NCBI GenBank assembly: GCA_041743085.1 | Contig: JBGTNL010000052.1 | Coordinates: 1-64,000 of the forward strand | Length of the DNA stretch: 64,000 bases | Source: JAFMPW01 sp041743085 | Lineage (GTDB): Bacteria; Bacteroidota; Bacteroidia; Flavobacteriales; Flavobacteriaceae | Reading direction: 5' to 3' | In this document: positions 16,538-26,057 of the stretch, one piece after another | How positions within the stretch are numbered: the stretch's first letter is position 1 | Layout of the letters: every line of letters starts with the position of its first letter | Made by a program: the position numbers and the translations under genes | Notes under the pieces: generated by a model | Databases searched by the model: none | Seen by the model: the letters and a program-made list of their open reading frames with translations, nothing else | What the model was told of the DNA's origin: nothing

Positions 16538-17925
16538 GTTTAGTTTTAACACATGGCTATTACCTTTCCCAGGATCTGAAAGAACAACGGATCATGAAAC
16601 CCTATCCACCACTTGGCCTCCTCTATATTTCGGCCTACCTGTTGGAGAGGGGGATAGAAAACCATGTATTCGATACTACTTTCTACAATCAATCGGAGCA
16701 ATTGCAATTTATTGAGGAAAAAAAAGCAGATGTGGTGGCCATTTACACCAATCTCATGACCAAAATTGAAGTGGTAAAACTCATACGGGAATTACGGAAC
16801 AATGCGCGCTACAGATTTCCAAAGATTGTGTTGGGCGGGCCGGACATTACCTACAACTGCGAGAATTATTTAAAGGCCGGCGCCCATTACCTTGTGATTG
16901 GTGAAGGGGAGCGGTCCATGTACGAACTTTATCTGGCAATTGTCTCCAAGCTGCCTGTTTCTGAAGTGGCTGGCATTGCCTATCTCGAGGAAGGCCGTGT
17001 TCTCAAAACGGCACCCAGGGAAAAGATGAATGATCTGTCCGGATTGCCTTTGCCCAACAGGGAAGTAGTGCCCATGGAGAAATACCTGCAAACATGGAAG
17101 GAAAATCACGGACAAAGCTCCGTTACGGTAAGTACCCAGCGGGGTTGCCCATATACCTGTAAATGGTGCAGTACAGCGGTTTACGGACAAAGCTACCGGA
17201 GACGGCCGGCAGCTGATGTGGTGGCCGAGATCGTCCTGTTAAAAGAAAGGTACAACCCGGACGCGCTCTGGTTTGTGGACGATGTGTTTACGGTAAGTCA
17301 CAAATGGATACAAAGTTTTCACACGGAAATGAAGAAAAAGGATGTGCGTATCCCTTTTGAATGTATTACGAGGGCTGAAAGATTAAATGAAGCCGTTTTG
17401 CGGCTTCTCAAAGAAACGGGGTGTTACCGTATTTGGATTGGGGCCGAAAGTGGTTCACAGCGCATTGTGGATGCAATGGACAGAAGGGTTGATCTGACAG
17501 TTGTGAAGGAAATGATCCAAAAAACGAACGCCCTGGGGATGGAAACGGGAACTTTCATTATGCTGGGATACCCCGGGGAGCATGAAAAAGATATCCACAG
17601 TACTGTAGCGTATCTCAAGGAAGCCAACCCAACCCATTTCACCATTACGGTGGCATATCCAATTAAAGGAACTGCCTTATACCAGGAGATTGAACATAAA
17701 ATTAATAGTAACCCCGATTGGGAAACCTCAACGGACAGGGAGATTGATTTTGAACGGACCTATTCCAGAAAATATTATGACTATGCGCTCAGCCACGTGA
17801 TCAACGAGTTTAAGTATCACAGGGAGCTCTTAAAAGAAAAAGAAAAAAATGTGCTGAAGGCGTTGAAATTAAAGACCAAATCTGTGCTGGCATTGGGCGG
17901 GATGAAACTGTATAAACTTCAATGA
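16534..17925 (+). CDS. B12-binding-type radical SAM protein (2)
   Basis: A 463-residue paralogue of the first radical SAM protein. The N-terminal B12-binding-type domain has KPYPPLGLLYISAYLLERGI and VLGGPDITYNC...HYLVIGEGE, again without a DxHxxG histidine (reads FDTTF). The radical SAM motif is CPYTCKWC (C205, C209, C212), and RIWIGAESGSQRIVDAMDR is shared with paralogue 1. It begins inside the stop of the upstream methyltransferase and ends inside the start of the next one. Two closely similar radical SAM enzymes in one operon suggest successive steps on one scaffold. Confidence 0.88.
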   Translation: MSLVLTHGYYLSQDLKEQRIMKPYPPLGLLYISAYLLERGIENHVFDTTFYNQSEQLQFIEEKKADVVAIYTNLMTKIEVVKLIRELRNNARYRFPKIVLGGPDITYNCENYLKAGAHYLVIGEGERSMYELYLAIVSKLPVSEVAGIAYLEEGRVLKTAPREKMNDLSGLPLPNREVVPMEKYLQTWKENHGQSSVTVSTQRGCPYTCKWCSTAVYGQSYRRRPAADVVAEIVLLKERYNPDALWFVDDVFTVSHKWIQSFHTEMKKKDVRIPFECITRAERLNEAVLRLLKETGCYRIWIGAESGSQRIVDAMDRRVDLTVVKEMIQKTNALGMETGTFIMLGYPGEHEKDIHSTVAYLKEANPTHFTITVAYPIKGTALYQEIEHKINSNPDWETSTDREIDFERTYSRKYYDYALSHVINEFKYHRELLKEKEKNVLKALKLKTKSVLALGGMKLYKLQ

Positions 17926-18683
17926 AATTTCCATTCCTTCAGGTGATCAATAACGTAGGATATCTGACTGAAAAACAAGATAATTTTTCGTCACTGTACC
18001 TGAAGGTAAGGGGTTCCGAAAAAAGGGTTTTGAACGATAACCAGGTACAAAAACTTCCCTTTGTGCCTGCTGACCATCCGCATTACAAAGAATGGTTACT
18101 AAGACAGAAATCCGCCAAAAGGTTCATCGACCATCTGAAGAAGAAAAAAAAACCGCTTCAAATCCTGGATATTGGGTGCGGAAATGGATGGTTTACAAAT
18201 CAGATGGCTGCGACTTCCGAAAACCATTCAGTGGTCGGATTGGACATAAATAGCCTGGAATTGGAGCAGGCCGCCCGAATATTTAAAGGAGGTAACCTTC
18301 ATTTTGTGTATGGCGATATTTTCTCATTAAAATCACTATTCAGCCATCAGTTCGATATTATTACCATCAACGCAACGATACAATATTTTAGGAATTTCGG
18401 GAAATTGATCTCCCTTTTAAAGTTATCTTTAAAGCCTCGGGGGGAACTACATATTATGGATAGCCCTTTCTATAGGGACCACGAAATAGACGCTGCCAAG
18501 AATCGAACAATTCAATACTATACTAATCTGGGGTTTCCGCAAATGGCCGAACACTATTTCCATCATTCAATGGCGGAAATTAAGGAATTTGAAATACGCT
18601 ACAGGCCCGGAAGATCTCTGCTACAGCGATTCGTTGGAAGGAAAGATTCTCCGTTTATGTGGTTAAAATATGTAGGGAATTAG
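17922..18683 (+). CDS. SAM-dependent class I methyltransferase (2)
   Basis: A 253-residue methyltransferase with motif I ILDIGCGNGWFTNQMA (about residues 84-99), an acidic post-I loop (VVGLDINSLEL) and motif IV ITINATIQYF. The N-terminal 80 residues, including FVPADHPHYKEWLLRQKS, form a lid region. It closes the 13410-18683 operon, overlapping the preceding gene by 4 nt (ATGA) and converging with the third radical SAM gene with a 4-nt overlap of stop codons. The substrate is unknown. Confidence 0.85.
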   Translation: MKFPFLQVINNVGYLTEKQDNFSSLYLKVRGSEKRVLNDNQVQKLPFVPADHPHYKEWLLRQKSAKRFIDHLKKKKKPLQILDIGCGNGWFTNQMAATSENHSVVGLDINSLELEQAARIFKGGNLHFVYGDIFSLKSLFSHQFDIITINATIQYFRNFGKLISLLKLSLKPRGELHIMDSPFYRDHEIDAAKNRTIQYYTNLGFPQMAEHYFHHSMAEIKEFEIRYRPGRSLLQRFVGRKDSPFMWLKYVGN

Positions 18684-20095
18684 GAGAGGCGCTGCCTGGG
18701 AAAGATAAATTCTGCAACATCTTTTTCGATGGGAAATTTAAAAAATTCGTATCTGCATCTGATCCTAGCCAAAGCCTGTATCGGCCGGTAGATGATATGC
18801 TGTTTTGTATAAGCCAATTTCAGATAAAACTTGAATTTTTCGAAAAAGTCGTATTTCTTTTCAGTAACCCAGGGACCCGAGGAGCCAATGTAATCAAATT
18901 CCGCCCATTCTTCGATAGTTTGTGGCAGCGGATAGCCTTTTTTAACGATCTCCCGGGTTATTCTGGACCCCGGATAAGGTTTAAAATAAAAGATCGGAGT
19001 AGAAAATTTAGGATGCATACTATTTAGTTCCCGGGCCACCCGCACTGATGCCTCGACACTTTCTTTCGTTTCGTCAGGGAAACCAACTATAAAAGGGAAG
19101 ATTACCGAAATTCCAAATTTTTTACACCTTTCTGCGCAGAGATACACTTGGTCCAGTTTTATATCCTTTTGCATCCAATCCATCATTTCCTGGGAGCCCG
19201 ATTCAACGCCGACCAAAACACGCCGTAGCCCGGATTGAACGCATATTTTAAAATCTTCTTCGCTCATTCTCGCTCCCTGGTCAGCACGCATGGTCGCAGC
19301 CCAGGTAAATACCAGGCCCAGATCTATAATTTTATTGGCAATTTCCAGAACCCTATCCCCGTACGTAAAGAAAGTTTCGTCCTGAAAGTTCAAGTCGGTG
19401 AATCTATATTGCTTGTGCAATTCCTTTAATCTGGCGACCATGATTTCAGGAGATACGGCAGTCCATTTTCTGTTAAAGACAAAAGGATCTGCGCAAAAGC
19501 TACATCTGAAAAAGCATCCCGTGCTGGAGATATAATCCAGTTGTCGCCTGCCCTTTTTTTTAAAATATTTTTCTACATCAATTAAACTGTAGTCTACCTC
19601 CGCGAAATTATCCATCGCTATGATTGGTCTGGGAGCATTCCTTACCACTTCGCCACTTTCTTTACGGTAACAAATTCCTTTAATCCCCTGTAGAGACGTC
19701 TTGGAGGAAAGAGATTCTACCAACTCCCTAAAGGTCTGTTCTCCCTGCCCTTGTACCGTAATGTCAATAGCGGCCTCGTCTGTTAAGGTTTGTTCAGGAA
19801 ATAAGGAAGTATGCCAACCGCCCCAAATTATGGGCATTTGAGGTTTCAACTTTTTTACAGCCCTCGTAATTTTCAAAGCATCCTTTATGGGCGCTCCGGT
19901 GAGTGAAGTGACCCCCAAACAAACGGCCTTTTCTAAATGGGTACTGATGCATTGCATGGGGTCTTCTTCAATTCTGCCATCTACAATAAGGACCTCATAC
20001 TTAGATCTATCCAGGGCGGAGGCTATTGCAAGCAGAGCCAGCGGCATGTCGAAGAAAACTGCCTTCGGGTTGTACAGTAATATTTTCCTTTTCAA
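18680..20095 (-). CDS. B12-binding-type radical SAM protein (3)
   Basis: A 471-residue radical SAM protein on the opposite strand. The B12-type domain has LLYNPKAVFFDMPLALLAIASAL and IIWGGWHTSLFPE...DITVQGQGEQTF. The cluster motif CFFRCSFC (C194, C198, C201) and the LVGVESGSQEMMDW strand follow. No cobalamin DxHxxG is visible (IVDGRIEEDP). It is more distant from paralogues 1 and 2 than they are from each other. Its 3' end overlaps the methyltransferase-2 stop tail to tail, and its promoter region faces the ABC transporter gene at 20187. It probably belongs to the same pathway. Confidence 0.87.
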   Translation of the reverse strand: MKRKILLYNPKAVFFDMPLALLAIASALDRSKYEVLIVDGRIEEDPMQCISTHLEKAVCLGVTSLTGAPIKDALKITRAVKKLKPQMPIIWGGWHTSLFPEQTLTDEAAIDITVQGQGEQTFRELVESLSSKTSLQGIKGICYRKESGEVVRNAPRPIIAMDNFAEVDYSLIDVEKYFKKKGRRQLDYISSTGCFFRCSFCADPFVFNRKWTAVSPEIMVARLKELHKQYRFTDLNFQDETFFTYGDRVLEIANKIIDLGLVFTWAATMRADQGARMSEEDFKICVQSGLRRVLVGVESGSQEMMDWMQKDIKLDQVYLCAERCKKFGISVIFPFIVGFPDETKESVEASVRVARELNSMHPKFSTPIFYFKPYPGSRITREIVKKGYPLPQTIEEWAEFDYIGSSGPWVTEKKYDFFEKFKFYLKLAYTKQHIIYRPIQALARIRCRYEFFKFPIEKDVAEFIFPRQRLS

Positions 20096-20186
20096 AAAAC
20101 AGTATATTTAATCAAATATAACCTAATGCAATTTGTGAGATGCCGATTTCTACGAATTAAAATATTCTCAGGAAATCTATAAAAAT

Positions 20187-21881
20187 ATGGTAGCGGTACT
20201 CAAGGATATTTATCGGATCATCCCACCCGGGTTTAGAAAGAAAACACTCCGCTACCTCCTGTACTCCCTTATCAATATTTTTCTCGATTTACTTTCCGTG
20301 GCTTACCTCATTCCTCTGATCATCTTTATAATTGACAAGGAAAGATTAAAATCCTTACTCTTACGATACCATATTCCCCTGCAAATAGATGACCCGGGGG
20401 TCATTTATACGGGTATCAGTATTCTTTTCGGCTTTTATATTCTTAAAAACATTTTACAAATACAGTTGAACACCAGCTTATTCCGATTTCTGCACCATAT
20501 GGCCAGCGATCTTTCGGTTTCCTGTATTAAAGCCTTTTTGAAAGGTAGTTACCTGAATTTCCAGGAGATGAACAAAGGCACTATTTTTCAAAATGTCATG
20601 AAAGTAACAACACATTTCAGCGTTAGCATGGTGCATTCAGTAATTCTTCTATTAACGGAAAGCCTTTTTTTTATTTTTCTGCTACTAGCCCTGGGCTATT
20701 TTTATCCTAAAATCACTCTGGCGATTTTCTGTATTTTGATGCTTTTTTCTTTCCTGATTTACTACAAAAAAAGGGTTCAGATTCACTTAATAAATAAAAC
20801 ATATAAAACGGCCTATGCCAAAGTAAATTCAGAACTGATCAACATTTTAGACGGCTTCCTGGAAATAAGGAGTTCAGGGAATTTTAATTACTTTATTGAT
20901 AAATTCAATGTGCAAAATAAAAAACTAAATGGGGTAACTGCCCTCCTTGTAGCCTTTAGCCATAATTATTCCAAATACCTGGAAATTTGTTTGGTTTTTG
21001 GTATCGGTGCCCTGGTGTATTCCAATTTTCTAAACGGGAATAATGACCAAATCATTTTAGTTTCTTTAATAGCGGCATTTGGTATTAAAATTATTCCTTC
21101 TCTAAGTAAAATCCTGAATGCCCTTACATTAATGAGGTCCCATGCGTATAGCGTAGATCATCTTAAAAAATTAAACCAGTACCATAGGCAGAAGAGAACA
21201 CTCACTTTATTTAATTCTAATATCGAATTCAGAAATGTGGCCTTTAATTACAGCGAGCAACCACTGCTATACGATTTGGATCTTGAGATAAAAGCAGGAG
21301 AGATCACTGCTATCACAGGAGTATCCGGTATTGGAAAAACCACCCTCTTACATCTGGTCATTGGTTTATTGGAACCCAAAGATGGCACCATTAGTATTGA
21401 TGGAAACAGGCTGGATCAATCCACATATTGCCCTTCTTTTGGTTATGTGACCCAACAACCATTTATTTTCAACGGAACGATCTCGGAAAACATCGTAATG
21501 GGACAGAAGCCTGAAAAATTAGACTACAAATTCATTTCTTTTTTACTTGATAAATTGCAGTTAACAGAACTTGTAGAAAGCTTATCAGATTCCATTGGCA
21601 CTGAAATAACTCATAACAGCCTTCAATTATCCGGAGGCCAAAAACAGCGATTTGCATTGGCACGGGCGCTCTATTCGAAACCCGCCTTGCTAATCCTCGA
21701 TGAAGCCACTAACCAACAAAACACCGCTCTGGAAAACGACATTTACGCGTTCTTAAAAGAAGTGGTTGAAGATACCAATATGGCAATCTTAACCGTAACT
21801 CACAGTGAAAGTACTTTTGCATATTGTGATCACGTATATACTATTGAGCAGGGAAGGCTCATAAAAATGCCCTCGAAATGA
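20187..21881 (+). CDS. ABC transporter, fused permease-ATPase (exporter type)
   Basis: A 564-residue half-transporter with an N-terminal membrane domain of six predicted helices (about residues 22-310) and a C-terminal ATPase. Walker A is GVSGIGKTTL (about 378-387), the Q-loop is in YVTQQPF, the signature is LSGGQKQRFALARAL, Walker B is LLILDEATN and the H-loop is VTHSE. The layout matches MsbA/PglK-type exporters of lipids or lipid-linked glycans. It works as a homodimer in the inner membrane. Overlap by 4 nt with the following glycosyltransferase suggests export of a glycosylated product. Confidence 0.92.
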   Translation: MVAVLKDIYRIIPPGFRKKTLRYLLYSLINIFLDLLSVAYLIPLIIFIIDKERLKSLLLRYHIPLQIDDPGVIYTGISILFGFYILKNILQIQLNTSLFRFLHHMASDLSVSCIKAFLKGSYLNFQEMNKGTIFQNVMKVTTHFSVSMVHSVILLLTESLFFIFLLLALGYFYPKITLAIFCILMLFSFLIYYKKRVQIHLINKTYKTAYAKVNSELINILDGFLEIRSSGNFNYFIDKFNVQNKKLNGVTALLVAFSHNYSKYLEICLVFGIGALVYSNFLNGNNDQIILVSLIAAFGIKIIPSLSKILNALTLMRSHAYSVDHLKKLNQYHRQKRTLTLFNSNIEFRNVAFNYSEQPLLYDLDLEIKAGEITAITGVSGIGKTTLLHLVIGLLEPKDGTISIDGNRLDQSTYCPSFGYVTQQPFIFNGTISENIVMGQKPEKLDYKFISFLLDKLQLTELVESLSDSIGTEITHNSLQLSGGQKQRFALARALYSKPALLILDEATNQQNTALENDIYAFLKEVVEDTNMAILTVTHSESTFAYCDHVYTIEQGRLIKMPSK

Positions 21882-22921
21882 GAAGATTACTGATACTGGT
21901 ACCTGCCTTTCCAAAAGATGACTCCACCAGTTATACCGTGCCCTTTATTCAGCACTTCCTACTTGCATTCATTAAAAAATATGACGTAAAATTAGATATC
22001 TTAACGCTTTATATCCCAACAGGTAGACCATACGAATGGGAGAGTTTTGAGGTGATCCCATTAAATGGAGCGCTTAATGATCATGTACTCAAAAAAGGAA
22101 TATTCATTTTTAAAGCCGCAAACAGGATTGTTAAAATGCTAAGGGAGCGATCCTATGATGGGATCCTGAGCTTTTGGTACCGGGAAACCGCCATGATCGG
22201 AAAATTAGTATCATCAAGGTTAAAGGTAACCCATTATACCTGGTTGCAGGGACAGGATGTAAGACGCAGAAATAAGTATATGCACTTTAGCAGGCCTAAG
22301 CCCGAACAATTAATTGCCCTCTCCGGATATCAAAATGATATTTTATATCAGCAATTTGGTCTTAGTGCTAATATAGTTGCCCCGGTTGCAGTTAACCCTT
22401 CCTTCTTTCCACCCCTTAACGAGTATGAACGACCAATAGATATTTTAGGGGCCGGATCGCTAACACCGCTTAAAAATCATCGGCTCTTTTTAGAAGTTGT
22501 CTATGAAATACAGAAAATAAGAAAAAATCTTAAAGTGGTCCTGATCGGAAACGGACCCTTGGAACCGGAATACAAAACTTTTATCAAAGATCATTTTCTG
22601 GAGGGAACCGTTACATTAACCGGTTTGCTCAACCATAGTGAAACCCTGAAGTATATGAACAATTCAAAAATATTCCTTCATACGTCTACCTTCGAGGGAG
22701 GTGGCATGGTATGCCTGGAGTCGCTTTTCAGCGGTTGCCATTTGATAAGCACCCTGCCTTTAATTAAGTCCTCAAATAATAGATTTTCATGGTTGACGGA
22801 TAAGCAAACAATTGTTAATAAAGTACATCTTTTGCTCAATAAAGAAAGTGGTAACGTAAGGCGGTGTATTGAAAACCCTATGGATGAAACCTGTCGTATT
22901 ATATACGAATTATTTTTCTGA
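21878..22921 (+). CDS. Glycosyltransferase, GT4-like (1)
   Basis: A 347-residue GT-B fold enzyme. The N-terminal domain has ILVPAFPKDDSTSYTVPFIQHF. The nucleotide-sugar domain has ILGAGSLTPLKNHRLFLE, VVLIGNGPLEPEY and the EX7E motif (FEGGGMVCLESLFSG). It likely transfers a sugar from an NDP-sugar; donor and acceptor are unknown. It is translationally coupled to the ABC exporter (ATGA overlap) and its 3' end overlaps the convergent glycosyltransferase by 12 nt. Confidence 0.88.
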   Translation: MRRLLILVPAFPKDDSTSYTVPFIQHFLLAFIKKYDVKLDILTLYIPTGRPYEWESFEVIPLNGALNDHVLKKGIFIFKAANRIVKMLRERSYDGILSFWYRETAMIGKLVSSRLKVTHYTWLQGQDVRRRNKYMHFSRPKPEQLIALSGYQNDILYQQFGLSANIVAPVAVNPSFFPPLNEYERPIDILGAGSLTPLKNHRLFLEVVYEIQKIRKNLKVVLIGNGPLEPEYKTFIKDHFLEGTVTLTGLLNHSETLKYMNNSKIFLHTSTFEGGGMVCLESLFSGCHLISTLPLIKSSNNRFSWLTDKQTIVNKVHLLLNKESGNVRRCIENPMDETCRIIYELFF

Positions 22922-24016
22922 GGTAAAAATAGCTTCAATCTTCCCTGCTATGGCCCTGAAGCATAAGCGGCGTTCAAATGTGGCGAGCACCCTCCCTTTC
23001 ATGGCTTTAATATCGGTGTCCAGGGTGCATTCAAGTATTTTGAAAAGGGCATCCTCATTCCCTGGCTCGTATAGAAATCCTGCCTTACCTCCATTCGTAA
23101 TATACCTGAAAGAAGGGATATCGGTGACAACAGGAATGCACCCACACGACATGGCTTCGCATAAGGCATACCCACTTCCTTCCCAATGAGAGGCGGAAAT
23201 GAAAAAGTCGGCCGCGTTGAACCAGGTTTCCAGATTTTCATGAGGAAGATAACCCATAAGTAAAATAGATTGTTGCAAACCGTTTGCCGATATATAATCC
23301 TGAATATCTTCCAGCAGTTCTTCGGTATGATAAAACATATATAACTTAAAAATGTGCCCTTCCCTGGCAAATCTTTGAAAAGCCTTAAGGGCGCACATGG
23401 GATCTTTATTTGAATCGAGTCGGCCCACCCAGATAAATATTCTTTCCCCGGAAATCTTTAATGCCCTCCTGCTTAGTTGCCGGTCTTTACATTTGAAATT
23501 ACTGGACCCTTCCATTACCTCATGTACTTTATCGAAGGATGAAAACAATCCGCGTTCCACCCAGGGAGCAGCCAATTCCCTGGCGGTAAAAAGATAACCG
23601 TTTATATAAGGATCCAGAAATTGCACCAACCTGCTTTTTAAGGTTGATCGTGGAACTTTTTCCGCATGATTCTGAATGAATACCTGTACCCCGGATCGGA
23701 GAAAACATTTTAAAAACACCGCAAAATGAATGTACATGATGGAGTGAACCAACACCACATCGGGTTGCTTTTTCCTTATCCACCAAGCCAGTCGAATGGG
23801 AAAGAGCCACATGGAATTGTTATACTTCCTCCTAAAAAAATAGCTTATGCTATCTTTAGTTATTTCCGAATTATGGCCGGAATGAAATACAAAGAGTATG
23901 GAATGCCTATCCTTTAAAAATGCCGCATACCCTGTATTTGGTTGAGCTTTTTGAAGATATTCGTCTGCACTACTGTCTAAATAACTTCCGTGAAATGACA
24001 AATCTATTATTCTCAT
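22910..24016 (-). CDS. Glycosyltransferase, GT4-like (2)
   Basis: A 368-residue GT-B enzyme. The donor domain is clear: IFIWVGRLDSNKDPMCALKAF, LLMGYLPHENLETWFNAADF, and the EX7E motif in HWEGSGYALCEAMSCG. The N-terminal domain carries VLVHSIMYIHFAVFLK and VFIQNHAEKVPRS. It is the last gene of a minus-strand run (phosphorylase, GT2, this gene), overlapping the GT2 gene by 4 nt. Probably involved in assembling a cell-surface glycan; specificity is unknown. Confidence 0.88.
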   Translation of the reverse strand: MRIIDLSFHGSYLDSSADEYLQKAQPNTGYAAFLKDRHSILFVFHSGHNSEITKDSISYFFRRKYNNSMWLFPIRLAWWIRKKQPDVVLVHSIMYIHFAVFLKCFLRSGVQVFIQNHAEKVPRSTLKSRLVQFLDPYINGYLFTARELAAPWVERGLFSSFDKVHEVMEGSSNFKCKDRQLSRRALKISGERIFIWVGRLDSNKDPMCALKAFQRFAREGHIFKLYMFYHTEELLEDIQDYISANGLQQSILLMGYLPHENLETWFNAADFFISASHWEGSGYALCEAMSCGCIPVVTDIPSFRYITNGGKAGFLYEPGNEDALFKILECTLDTDIKAMKGRVLATFERRLCFRAIAGKIEAIFTSEK

Positions 24017-25011
24017 AACACTTTATTGGGGTGTAGCAGCTTCATTATATAACGTGTTATACCCCACCCGACAAGCCCCGGGAGCCGCAGAAGTAAAAGG
24101 AGTATCTTACCCTTAACGTGAAGCTTTGGGTAAGCACTGGCATAAAACAATTTGATATGCTCCATAAACGTGGCCCGGATAACCTTCGATGAAGGTATTT
24201 GTTTTTCTTGCTTTTGCAGCATAAAAAAACTGGTCCTTAACCATGATAGATGGTATTTACGAAGTAATGGTTGAATGCCGTTTAAATTCATTCTTTCTAC
24301 AAATGCCTGCTCCTGACGGTAAATCTCTGTTAAATCTTCGATTTTTTTAGCAGTAATTGGACTTCTTGTAAGGGATGTTTCCCTTTTTTGGATATGTAGC
24401 AATACCTCATTGATAAAATGGACACTTTTGGCATTGAAGAAAACTTTTAACATAAACAGCCGGTCCTCGTAGATCATTCCTGTTGGAAATACAGTTTTAA
24501 TAATACCCCGCCGCCTGAATATTTTGCCCCAAACAGTAACCGGAATTTTACCGGAATACATGCCTTCGATAGCCGCTAAACCGCTGATAATATCTTTTTC
24601 AAAACCCCATACCTTGTCATAAATCTCGATCTGATGCTCATCATACAATTGGAATTTGCACAAAACAATATCCGCTGAAGTACGTTCCAAAGCTAGCACC
24701 ATTTTTTCGACCATGACCGGCTCCATATGATCATCACTATCCACGAATATCACATAATCTCCCTTAGCTAAGGCCATACCTACATTTCGGGCATTTCCAG
24801 GGCCTTTGTTCTCAGTGCGCTTTAGAAGACTATAGCCCTGTGACCGGCAAAATTGCAAAGCCATTTTGGAGGAGGCATCCGTAGAGCCATCATCGATCAG
24901 TATTGTTTCTATATGAGGATATGTCTGTAAGGCGATAGATTCCAAACATACCTGCAAATAATCCGCAGCATTATAGAATGGGATGACTATGGAAACCAAG
25001 GACAAATTCAC
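24013..25011 (-). CDS. Glycosyltransferase family 2
   Basis: A 332-residue GT-A enzyme. SIVIPFYNAADYLQVCLESI, ILIDDGSTD, ENKGPGNARNVGM and the metal-binding VDSDD are in the expected order over the first 100 residues. The remainder is helical, including a Lys-rich region and a hydrophobic C-terminus that may contact the membrane. The start is a GTG right after the TAG stop of the phosphorylase gene, so translation is probably coupled. It belongs with the other glycosyltransferases of the region. Confidence 0.9.
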   Translation of the reverse strand: MNLSLVSIVIPFYNAADYLQVCLESIALQTYPHIETILIDDGSTDASSKMALQFCRSQGYSLLKRTENKGPGNARNVGMALAKGDYVIFVDSDDHMEPVMVEKMVLALERTSADIVLCKFQLYDEHQIEIYDKVWGFEKDIISGLAAIEGMYSGKIPVTVWGKIFRRRGIIKTVFPTGMIYEDRLFMLKVFFNAKSVHFINEVLLHIQKRETSLTRSPITAKKIEDLTEIYRQEQAFVERMNLNGIQPLLRKYHLSWLRTSFFMLQKQEKQIPSSKVIRATFMEHIKLFYASAYPKLHVKGKILLLLLRLPGLVGWGITRYIMKLLHPNKVL

Positions 25012-25767
25012 CTATGTTTGAGATATAAGGGTTGACATTTGGGAAATAAGTTCTTTTTGTTTTTTAAATAGGAGAACCGGGCTTTTTGGAGGTTGCCAGA
25101 TTGTTTGAGTTAAGGAATCCGCAGCAATTAAAATACAGGCCGCATCTAATCCATGAAACGCACAAAAAGCATAAATAGCCGCACTTTCCATATCTACCAA
25201 TTGGACTCCTTTTTTCTTGTAACTATCCAGTAATTTCGAGGTTTCCCTGTACGGGCAGTCGGTACTCCAACTGATGCAGTCCGGCAAATCCGCAAGTTCA
25301 CTAATTTTTTCAAACCAGTTTGTTCGCTTTGGTTGCAATATGTTTTCGTTTGAATAAAAAACAGAGCTGCCTACTGCCGAATACGCCTGGGTAATTAAAG
25401 ACACCTGCTGCTCCTTAACGGCTGCATCAAGAATACCTGCCGTTCCGACAAAAATAATTTTTTTAACACCCAGTATCCTCAGCTCTTCCAATAGGACCAG
25501 TGCTCCGGGGGCACCCGACCCGTCCATAGCACAGAGTAATATGGAAGGTGATAATGTATACCCTGTTCCCGGAAATCCCTTTAATTTTTTCCTAAAAGGC
25601 GATGAAAATGCTTGTACGATCTTCTTGTTCTGGACAAGAATTGCAGTAACCGGCAATTGGTCAAAATTATAGGCCCTTTTTTTCCTTTTCAATTGAACGA
25701 TAGATTCCACGTCCAAGAATGACGGTTCATCGTAAAAATCAGGATCCCTGTGCTTAAAAAAATTCAT
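25012..25767 (-). CDS. Nucleoside phosphorylase (PNP/UDP family)
   Basis: A protein of 251 residues from the ATG at 25767 (the frame opens farther upstream at a TTG). PNP_UDP_1 features are a phosphate/ribose-binding GSGAPGALVLLEELRILG, IIFVGTAGILD, and the base/ribose loop VDMESAAIYAF with the conserved Met-Glu, then LIAADSLTQTIW. Such enzymes cleave N-glycosidic bonds of nucleosides with phosphate. Its place at the head of a glycosyltransferase operon is unusual. It may recycle a nucleoside by-product or process a nucleoside-like intermediate, which is speculation. Confidence 0.82.
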   Translation of the reverse strand: MNFFKHRDPDFYDEPSFLDVESIVQLKRKKRAYNFDQLPVTAILVQNKKIVQAFSSPFRKKLKGFPGTGYTLSPSILLCAMDGSGAPGALVLLEELRILGVKKIIFVGTAGILDAAVKEQQVSLITQAYSAVGSSVFYSNENILQPKRTNWFEKISELADLPDCISWSTDCPYRETSKLLDSYKKKGVQLVDMESAAIYAFCAFHGLDAACILIAADSLTQTIWQPPKSPVLLFKKQKELISQMSTLISQT

Positions 25768-25920
25768 CCGTATACCGAACTTGATTGCGGTAAAAATAGC
25801 GTTTAATATCTTTAGGAGCCTATACCGTGGGCCCAAAACAAGCAACGCATTATTTTCTGCCCCACAATATCCATAATATTGCTCCCTGATAAATTTATAG
25901 AAGACCCGGAGCGTAAATAA

Positions 25921-26013
25921 AAAATTTCTTGAAACCGACTATCCCCGAGTCAAGCCCCGCCCGAACGTGTCGTTCGGATACGGGCGGGCATAGGGGAATT
26001 ACTTAGATTAAAA
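25921..26013. repeat. Dispersed palindromic repeat, family A copy 1
   Basis: Conserved flanks (GAAACCGACTATCC on the left; CATAGGGGAATTACTTAGA on the right) enclose a strong cruciform (CCGCCCG/CGGGCGG with inner CGAACG/CGTTCG). The same flanks occur at 47545-47603, and a shorter relative at 40880-40926. It lies between the divergent phosphorylase and SGNH genes. Confidence 0.6.
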
Positions 26014-26057
26014 TAGCAAACCAATTATATTTACTTTTGTTAATCATCATACAATCA

